A stretch of 64,000 nucleotides of DNA from the NCBI GenBank assembly GCA_001599755.1, contig BCHX01000002.1, positions 5,630,998 through 5,694,997 of the forward strand, read 5' to 3'. Positions 56,491 through 64,000 of this stretch are shown here, piece by piece; the first letter of the stretch is position 1; every line of letters begins with the position of its first letter. This stretch comes from Gliomastix tumulicola (Eukaryota; Ascomycota; Sordariomycetes; Hypocreales; Bionectriaceae). The notes below the pieces were generated by a model that worked only from the letters and a program-made list of their open reading frames with translations, did not search any database and was not told the DNA's origin. Position numbers and translations under genes: made by a program.

Positions 56491-57174
56491 TGTCGGGGTT
56501 CGTGCGACGTCAAGTCCCAGAATTGGCAGTTTCGCGATGGAGGAAAGCGTTGGAAGAGTCGACGGAGCTCCGCGACAGACCGTGGCCCGGATCCAGTATG
56601 CTTCTTTAACAGTTCCAGCAGGAGGCATGGACAGAGCAGGTGAACTGGGCATTGAGTTGGATCCACCACACAATCCCGTGACTCAGCCACCCCGCTTCGT
56701 CGACGAGTCAGTCAATCAATCCGCCCATCGAGGGCAGATGATTCGTGAATTACATATCAGGCCCTGGACCTGGCCAATGATGGCCGGGGGAGTGGATCTG
56801 AATTTTCCAGCTTGGCTCACACTACGCGACGAGAGTAGCTGGGATACGCGCGGAGTTGGTTCTATCTCCGCGATGCCGGCCCAGCGACATGGGTCCAGAC
56901 GCACAGTCAATACTGCCCCTTACCATACACACACGGCGGCCATGTCAATCAGCGGGCATGTGATGCTCTCCTCCACAATGGGGTCGGTCGCTAACATGTC
57001 TGCGTCTCGATGGAACCGTGTGCAATGCCTCTTGCTGTCGTCGGGTAGATCTCGAATTATTTCTCTTCCATCACATATAAGAGTCCAGACATATTCATGT
57101 CCAACCACCATGTCTCTCCAATATCATCATCAGACTACAGACTCCCATTCATCCAAGCAACAAGTCAGACCAAG
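56491..57174. promoter_or_regulatory. Divergent TF/GH172 promoter with perfect CGCGGAG-N10-CTCCGCG
   Basis: 684 bp. The perfect 7-base inverted repeat CGCGGAG (56849-56855) and CTCCGCG (56866-56872) matches the half-sites at 52346 and 52418. Other triplets: GACGGAGCTCCGCG near 56562 and CACGGCGG near 56934. Confidence 0.6.
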
Positions 57175-58539
57175 ATGGCCACCATTTCCCAAGGCGACCT
57201 GCTCTCTTCGGTAGCTCAGCGCAAGACTGGCCGCTCTGCCCGCGTCTCTAGCTACGACCACACGGGTCTGAACGAGGATGCTTTTGTCGTTCTCCCCGGA
57301 GAGTCTGCTGTCCTCGCAGACCTTGAGGGCCCTGGCAAAATCACCCATCTCTGGTTCGTCCAGACCTGCCGCCGCATCCTCGGGCCTGGCCTGATCCCCT
57401 ACACCAAGTCAGGCGTCGCCATGATGGAGATCCACAACGCCCTCGGCCTCAGCTACGAGGACAGCGACCCGGACTACTACCGCAAGGTGATCATCAAGAT
57501 GTACTGGGACGGCTCCGAGACCCCAAGTGTCATTGCACCCATCGGCGACTTCTTCTGTGTCGGCCACTCCATGGCCGCCAACTTCCAGTCCCTGCCCTTC
57601 ACCGTCTCGGTCAAACCTTCCGAGGAGAAGAAGTATGGAGGCTCTGCCGCATTCAACTGCTACCTTACCATGCCCTTCAACAGCCGTGCCCGCATCGAGA
57701 TCGAGAACCAGGGCGACGAAGCCTACTTCCAGTACTTCTACATCGACTACGAGCTGATGCCCAAGCCCTTTGACCCCAGCGAGTTGCTCTACTTTCACGC
57801 CCATTGGCGCCGCGAAAATCCTACAAACGGATGGGCTCCCAACGCCTTGCAGACCAACAGCCTCGAGACACAGGTTCCCAACCTCACCGGCGACGGATAC
57901 ACCATTCTTGAGACCACAGGAGCCGGCACGTTCATCGGCTGCAACCAGTCCGTTCTGCACCATCAGGGCACCTGGTGGGGTGAGGGAGACGACCTTATCT
58001 TCATCGACGACGACACCTGGCCGCCCAGCATGCACGGCACCGGCGGCGAGGACTACTTTACGCAGGGCTGGGGCATGCAGAAGAACGCGTACCCGTTCTG
58101 CGGCTCCATCATCCACGAGGAGGATGTCCCCGGCCACCAGGTTTCCTACCGATGGCACCTCGCCGACCCGGTGCGCTTCAACACCAAGATCACGGTCAAG
58201 CTGGAGCACGGCCACGCCAACCACCTCCGCGACGACTGGTCCACCACCGCCTACTGGTACCAGACGTTGCCTGGCCCAAAGCTCGACATCCAGCCTGTCG
58301 CGGAGCGACTCCCCAACAGGCCGACTGTTCAACCCCCACCCGAACCAGCCGAGACCAGGGCTCTCACAGATCTGCAGCAGAAGCTGATTGCGCAGAGGGA
58401 GGAGAGGCTCCGTGCATTCGTTGAGGACAGGAACAAGTGGCTTGCGCGCCGAGCAGCCGCCACGAAGGAGCGATCAGTAAAGAACATTGAGGTGGCAAAG
58501 GAGATCCGAAGTCGATTCTTAAAGTCGCTGCAATCTTAA
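57175..58539 (+). CDS. DUF2961 protein, candidate GH172 (difructose anhydride-type glycosidase)
   Basis: 454 residues from ATG 57175 (AAGATGG); an in-frame ATG at 57097 would add 26 residues. No intron and no signal peptide. DUF2961 landmarks: ADLEGPGKITHLWFV (residues 48-62), MYWDGSETPSV, APIGDFFCVGHS (121-132), YFQYFYIDYE, ETTGAGTFIGCNQSV, TWWGEGDDLIFIDDD and HGTGGEDYFTQGWG. Glu270 and Glu292 sit in the two conserved acidic segments and are candidate catalytic residues. The family founder is a bacterial difructose dianhydride I synthase/hydrolase. The C-terminal 70 residues are a charged helix (TDLQQKLIAQREERLRAFVEDR) that may mediate oligomerisation. Divergent from the Zn2Cys6 gene and near GH32 and a sugar transporter. 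DUF2961 identity is firm; substrate is inferred. Confidence 0.88.
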   Translation: MATISQGDLLSSVAQRKTGRSARVSSYDHTGLNEDAFVVLPGESAVLADLEGPGKITHLWFVQTCRRILGPGLIPYTKSGVAMMEIHNALGLSYEDSDPDYYRKVIIKMYWDGSETPSVIAPIGDFFCVGHSMAANFQSLPFTVSVKPSEEKKYGGSAAFNCYLTMPFNSRARIEIENQGDEAYFQYFYIDYELMPKPFDPSELLYFHAHWRRENPTNGWAPNALQTNSLETQVPNLTGDGYTILETTGAGTFIGCNQSVLHHQGTWWGEGDDLIFIDDDTWPPSMHGTGGEDYFTQGWGMQKNAYPFCGSIIHEEDVPGHQVSYRWHLADPVRFNTKITVKLEHGHANHLRDDWSTTAYWYQTLPGPKLDIQPVAERLPNRPTVQPPPEPAETRALTDLQQKLIAQREERLRAFVEDRNKWLARRAAATKERSVKNIEVAKEIRSRFLKSLQS

Positions 58540-58739
58540 GCTGGGGCCGCCCAACCATACGGTCGCAGAATAATATGAGTACAGTCGTCGGCATTTACTT
58601 AGGTACTCTTTTAAATATATCTTTGGAAACAGTTGGTTGATCACGCACTCGACCCCCATGGCGATGGCAAAGCCACAGCGGATATAGATGATGCAGGCTT
58701 CAGTTGGGGATGCATTGTAATAGTGAAGTTTAAGGCTGG
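58540..58739. other. 3' region of the GH172 gene, ordinary composition
   Basis: About 200 bp of normal composition ending where AT-rich DNA begins. TTTAAATATATC near 58610 may hold a polyadenylation signal. Confidence 0.4.
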
Positions 58740-60080
58740 CAAGCTTTAGAAGCTAACTATTAAGTAATTATATTAATATAGTAGAGAGTTTTTACTTTTT
58801 CTTTAAAGAGATTAATATAAAGATAAAGGTATTTAGTTATTATATAAAGAGTGAGAATAGTTTATTATTTTTATAATAATTTAATTATAAAAGTATTAAA
58901 CTACTTTATAGAAAATATTATATAATTTTAAATAATATTAATAAAGGTAAAGGGAGTAAACTTATAAAAATTATAAAAAGTTAACTTATTATTATTTTAA
59001 GTAGTAAAATAACTAAAAAATAACTTATATTATTTATAAATATTAAAGTATTATAATTATATAGTTTTAAAATATTTTAACTTATAAATTATAAGAGATA
59101 ATATTTAATAAATAATAATTTTATTTAAAGGGAAATAAAAATAATACTAATAAGTTATAGGTAATTAGTAATTTCTAGGGGAAGGGTAAATAATAATACT
59201 AGTTTTAAATATAAAAGAAATATAATATAAATTAAAAAGTAATTATATAATTTACTATAATAGTAAAGTATAATTACTAGAAAAATAATATAATTAAATT
59301 AGAAATTTAAATATAAAATAAAGTAATTAAACTTTATAGTAAAGGTTAATTATAAGAATTAATATATAAGTTAAATAATTAATAATAAGCTTATAAGTTT
59401 ATTAAATTAAAAACTTTATTATAGTTAAATTAAATTAAAAAGTAATAAAAAATTAAATAAAGAAAAATATAAATAATAAGTTAATTAATTATTTTATTAT
59501 ATAATATATATTTTACTTATTAATAATAAATTAAGTTTTAATATAAACTTATATTATAAATATTAATATATTAAATATATAAAATAATAATTATTAATTA
59601 TTATATTAAATTATATTTTTATAATTTACTTTATAAATTAAAGTTAAAAGTAATTAAACTAGCTCTTAGTAATTTATATTTTTATATTATAAATATTTTT
59701 TAGCTTAGTGTAAACTACTCTAGCTAGGGGGTATTATATAAGTCTTAATAGCTATTTTCTTATATATAATATTAAGTAATATAAAACATAAGGTATAACC
59801 TTTTTAGTATAATAATAACTTAATAAGTACCTCTTATATAAGGGGTTATATATAAATTATAAGATATTTAGAGTATATTATTTATATATTAAAAAAGAGA
59901 AAAAAATAAAGAAACCTATAAAATACTTATAATATAAAGGAATATATATAAAATATAAAACCCCTACTATATATATTCTAGGTCACTTTATATATAAATT
60001 TTAAATATATATATTTAAAATACTAAATTAAACTTAGAATTTATTTTTACTAAAGTAATTTTAAATATATATTTTTAATT

Positions 60081-60140
60081 AATTATTATTTAACTATATT
60101 AATTATTATTTAATTATACTAATTATTATTTAATTATACT
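60081..60140. repeat. 20-bp AT-only tandem repeat, three copies
   Basis: AATTATTATTTAATTATACT in three head-to-tail copies, the first diverged by a few bases. Lies inside the AT-rich block. Confidence 0.8.
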
Positions 60141-61539
60141 AAGAGTTATATTATTTTAACTATATAAATTTAAAAGTATATTATTAATACTATATTAGTT
60201 AATATATTATATATATATAATATTATATATTAAGTTATATAATATCTTTACTATATAAATAAAATCCTCCCCTATATCTCTCTCCCTTTAACTCTTCTTT
60301 ATATATATTACTATTAACCCCCCCCTCCCCCCTCTCTCTCCCCCTTCTTTATTTTTATTTAAACTTATATATTTAAAATCCTATAGAAAATTTATTTTAT
60401 TAACTTTTCTCTTAATAACTTCTACTATAATTATTATAATCTTTATCTTTTAATAACTTATACTATAACTACTTAAATAAGAAGATAGTAACTTCTTTAT
60501 TTTTTAATATTTAATAAGATATAATAATATAATAACCCCTTTATTTTAGTTATATATATTTTAAACCTATTTAAATATATATATTTAAAATCCCTTATTA
60601 GTTTACTATATAATTTTATCTAAAAATATTATAATACTATATTATAGTAAGCTTTAATATTACTTTTTATAAGGCTTATATATGATGAATGGGGTGATCC
60701 GTCTAGTGTAGGGTAGTTGGATTAGGGTTTAAATAATATTTTATATTCTTAGAACTCTAGGATGTCTTAACTAAGCGAGGTGGTAGTTATAGCTAGTAAG
60801 TTATAAGTATTAGCAAGGCTAAGAGGAACTAGTGTTAGCAAAGGATACTCTAGCTTAGTATACTTATTAGTAAAAGGTATATCTAAGTAAAGTGCTTTAT
60901 TAATAGCTAGTAAGCTATTTAATCTATCTAGGTAATAACTATACTATATATATAAAATAGTAGTTTACTTTATTCATGGTGTTTACTAATAGCCCATGAA
61001 ATAGGTGAATATTATAAACATGCCCTAGGGTAGCTAGCTTCATGCTAAATCTAGTCTCCTAGGCTTTATCCATGAATTAAGTTAGAATATCCCTAGTTTT
61101 AATCCACCTTACCCCACTAAGCCTATAGTCCTATAACTATAGCGCTAGGTTATAATATAATCTCCCCTCTTTAAAGATCTTTATCCTAAGACCTACTTAA
61201 GTACTATAAGCCCCTATGTAGGTTATGTTTATGTTAGGTCCCCCTAGGTTCACTTTCTTCTCTACTAATATAATAATAGACCATACTACGTGTATCCCTT
61301 ATAATTCTAAATAGTATTATATTAATTATATATTATTTATTTATTTATTAGGCTTTAAGTTCTATTCTTATATTTATTATAAGGCCTTTAATTATTCCTA
61401 CTTTATTATCCTATATATTAGGCGGTGTAATAGTTATTTCTTACTTAGTCACTTATGTGAGGGCTACCCTTATATTAAGATATTAGCCTATATATACTCC
61501 TCACTTGTGGTTTATATTCTTATTTACTAATTATGTAGC

Positions 61540-62000
61540 TAGTTAAGTATATTAACACTAAGCTTTAGTAACTAGAGAGTGAGGAGGAGGTAATAGAGGA
61601 GTTACTCCTTAAGTAGTAGTAATAATTTAAGGAGAGCTAGTGGAAGATATCTAAGGTGTTAATGCGCCTAGGGCACTTACACTATATAAAGAAGTAGCTT
61701 TATAATAAGGGAGTTAAAATACTTTATTATAATATTAAGGATATAGATTATCTTAAGGAGGAGGAGTAAAGAGAGGTAGAAGAAAAGGCTTAAAAGGAGG
61801 AGTTAGAGTAAGTATAGTAGTAAGAGTAAAAGGCTCTAGCTTAGATGTAGCAGGCTTATTCCTCGGAGGTGATTAATTAGTTAGCTATTTCTTTTAGTGA
61901 TACCTCACTAGCTAGTTTATTAGGTAATATTACTTAAGGTAACTTTAGTGGTATACCTTTAGCAAATACTAAGCGCTCTTTAGGTTCTTAACTAGTTCCT
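61540..62000 (+). pseudogene. RIP-damaged coding relic with a Lys/Glu-rich segment
   Basis: Plus-strand reading gives stretches such as VLMRLGHLHYIKK and KILYYNIKDIDYLKEEE broken by many stops, then a Ser-rich tail (QAYSSEVIN, SFSDTSLASLLG). It resembles the C-terminal region of transposon-borne fungal proteins with a helical Lys/Glu-rich core, but I cannot name the family. Not functional. Confidence 0.4.
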
Positions 62001-62399
62001 AGGTGTTATACTTACTTCTATATTCTTTCTATTTAACTTTATATTTATCTTTATTATTAATTCTTTATTTATTTAAAATTACTTCTACTTTAAATACTTT
62101 ATTATATACTTTAATATATAGGTATAGTTTATTAACTTAAGTGCCCTCTAGTACTAGTTCTAAAAGTGAAATATGAAAAATAGGGTGTATCTATATACTT
62201 ATAGGTAGTAAAAGTTAATAGTTAAATATTAAAATTTTCTTTTTAACCTTAAATAGTCTAAGTTTTTTATAATCTAATTTATCACTTAGTTATATTATTA
62301 TAATTCCTTATTAAAGTAGATAGGCTATTTCTCCCTCTTTAAAGGTTAGTCCCCTTAACCTTCCTTAGTTATAGTATTTCACTATATATTCTTATATAA

Positions 62400-63915
62400 A
62401 CTTAAGTTATTTTCTTATTTTATTATATAGGTTAAGTAGTTCTTATACTATAAGGATGGCTTTATTTATAAGTAGCCCTTCCCTAGGCTGCTTTCACTAT
62501 GTTAATTTATATCTATAGTTAGCCTTAAATAGTAAGACCTTAGTGGACTCCTATAGTGCTAAGTTATATATAAACTAGGCTATTAGTAGGTATTTAACCT
62601 AGTTATCTTAGTTATAGTTAATATAATACTATAGGTACTACTTAAGTATTTAGTTAAGCCTTTCTATTTATTTATCTATTTATAGTTATCTTATTATACT
62701 AAGCTTATAGTTAACTTTAAGTCTTCCTATTAAGCTTTACTAAAACTTAAATATAAATATTATTCCTTTATTAGAAATAATTTTATTTAGTAGCTCATGC
62801 TAGCTTATTACTATCTTAATAAACTAATATACTAGTATTTCTATATTACTTTCTTCTTAATATAAAATAAAGTAAGTATACTTTATGAATTAGTTTATAA
62901 TAATAAAGATACTATTATACTTTATATTATCTCCTAGTTTATAGAAGTATAGTAGCTTTATAATATAATCCCATATAATAGAGGTCTATAGTCCTTTTAG
63001 AATTAGTAATAGTTATAGTTCTCTATAGGGTTTATATTATACTAGCTTAGTAAGGTAATACTCTTAATATTATTTTATAATCCTCTCTATATCCTTATTA
63101 ATTCCTTCCTAGTTATAGCTTTATTTAACTTATTTAAGGGTCCTTTAAATCCTAGGGTGTCCCACTATAGGGTCCTTATAGACTTCCTTAATAAGTTATT
63201 CTTATAGCTCTATAGGTACCTATATATAGTTTTCTACTTTACTCTATATTTCTTATACTCCTAGGAGGCTATTATCTAGTGTTAAGGGTAAATAGACTAT
63301 ATAACTATTATCCTATAAGATATCCTTAGGTAATTCTCTATTTTCATGTTATTTAACTTATACCTTAATTATATTAAAGGTGCTAGTAGGTGTTATTTAT
63401 AACTATTCCTTATTACTTTTATTAATATAGATGCTAGGCCTATTATTATTTTTAGTTAGTAGTATATAGGTAGTATTAACCTATCTACCTCTTCTAATTA
63501 TATTAAGCTAGATCTACTAGACTTTACTATTATATATCTACTTAAAGACTTATTCTTTTATAATAATATATCCTATATTATACTTTAGTTTTTAGCTTAA
63601 TATATTAGCTCTTCTATTCTTTAATTCTTTCTTATAGATAATCTTATAGTTAAATTTAGCTATTATCTCTATATAATAAAGTTATTAACTATTAAGTTCC
63701 TATATTATTATAAAGTATATAATATTCTTATAATTAGTATATACTATTATTTTATACTTACTCCCTAGTAGGTAGTATTAATACTCCTTAAAGTATAGTA
63801 CTATTACTAAAAATTCCTTATTATAGATAAAGTAGTTTAGTTTTACTCTATATAACTTTTATAAGAAGAATATAATAGGTTTAATTTAACCTTAGTTATC
63901 TTATTATCCTAGCCC
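62400..63915 (-). mobile_element. RIP-degraded Ty3/Gypsy retrotransposon fragment (RNase H and integrase)
   Basis: On the minus strand, about 63885-63620 reads KPIIFFL, then NYFIYNKEFLVIVLYFKE, YKIIVYTNYKNIIYF and AKFNYKIIYKKELKNRRA, the Gypsy RNase H (compare KELLAIV, TDHKNLEYF, RPGKQNGKADALSR). Around 63190-63050 comes VGHPRI-RTLK-V-SYN, the H2C2 zinc-binding start of integrase, and lower down a degraded catalytic core (SITNG for the usual PQTDGQ). Many stop codons interrupt it. The reverse transcriptase should lie to the right but the block ends at 63918, so the copy is truncated. Confidence 0.75.
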
Positions 63916-63918
63916 CTA

Positions 63919-64000
63919 GTAATCCGCGTTTTTACGCCATAAATATTTTCCAGCCCAGCGTAGAGTCCCCCTGTCAGGGGTACTGCACGGGCCACCATGA
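63919..64000. other. Normal-composition DNA right of the AT block
   Basis: The last 82 bases have ordinary GC content with intact CpG (CCGCG, GGCC). No gene can be called from so short a piece. Confidence 0.5.

Larger units (their letters stand above)
58740..63918. repeat. AT-rich, RIP-like degenerate block
   Basis: About 5.2 kb, almost only A and T over long stretches, with TpA dominating and CpG nearly absent; stops crowd every frame. This is what repeat-induced point mutation leaves of transposable elements. The part at 58750-60680 shows no readable ancestor; 60680-61320 is less extreme and may be an old long terminal repeat or other element. C/T tract at 60318-60345. The right edge at about 63918 is abrupt. 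Confidence 0.85.

Noticed and set aside
60318..60345. C/T tract as a telomere or centromere mark
   Set aside because: A simple pyrimidine run; no TTAGGG array and no repeated unit.
58750..62400. AT-rich DNA as an inserted mitochondrial segment
   Set aside because: No mitochondrial coding frame, tRNA or rRNA was recognised; TpA excess and the Gypsy relic fit RIP better.

Overview
The window is nuclear DNA of a filamentous ascomycete (Pezizomycotina, probably Sordariomycetes). The evidence is dense short-intron genes (about 50-65 bp introns, GT-AG plus several GC-AG), seven Zn2Cys6 transcription factors, fungal allantoate-permease and sugar-porter MFS families, a fused BioD-BioA, and a 5 kb AT-rich block that looks destroyed by repeat-induced point mutation (RIP). 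No rRNA, CRISPR or tRNA gene was recognised. I call 29 protein genes; most coordinates span introns, and junctions were worked out by hand from splice sites, phase and family alignment.

Region 1 (1-34 kb) reads as a catabolic gene neighbourhood. It holds three Dal5/allantoate-type anion transporters (2607-4431, 17755-19526, 25609-27277), a class II aldolase, a cytochrome b2-type FMN 2-hydroxyacid dehydrogenase, an epoxide hydrolase, an enoyl-CoA hydratase-like protein, a LigI/lactonase-like amidohydrolase, an SDR, a D-2-hydroxyacid dehydrogenase, a cyclase-fold hydrolase, two small alpha-beta barrel proteins (ABM and Dabb), an HpcH/HpaI aldolase and five Zn2Cys6 regulators. A CCCACGG-core element recurs between these genes, including a 19-bp exact repeat upstream of two of them, so some may share control. 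The substrate cannot be read from sequence; an acidic or deoxy sugar, lactone or aromatic ring-cleavage product is plausible.

Region 2 (34-50 kb) holds a 1.6 kb gene-free stretch, a maltose-type sugar transporter, a large Zn2Cys6 factor with an enlarged zinc-cluster loop, a divergent LovD/EstB-like serine hydrolase and Baeyer-Villiger monooxygenase pair sharing a promoter with repeated TTGCGGACGCGG, and a divergent biotin pair (bioF and a bioDA fusion).

Region 3 (50.1-58.5 kb) is the most interesting: a compact four-gene set of sugar transporter, intracellular-looking GH32 fructosidase, Zn2Cys6 factor and DUF2961/GH172 protein. GH172 was founded on a bacterial difructose-dianhydride I synthase/hydrolase, so this looks like a fungal pathway for importing and cleaving fructo-oligosaccharides or difructose anhydrides. 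Both divergent promoters carry CGCGGAG half-sites.

Region 4 (58.74-63.92 kb) is extremely AT-rich, stop-riddled DNA. A minus-strand Ty3/Gypsy RNase H-integrase relic is still legible at 62.4-63.9 kb, cut off upstream of its reverse transcriptase where normal-composition DNA abruptly resumes.
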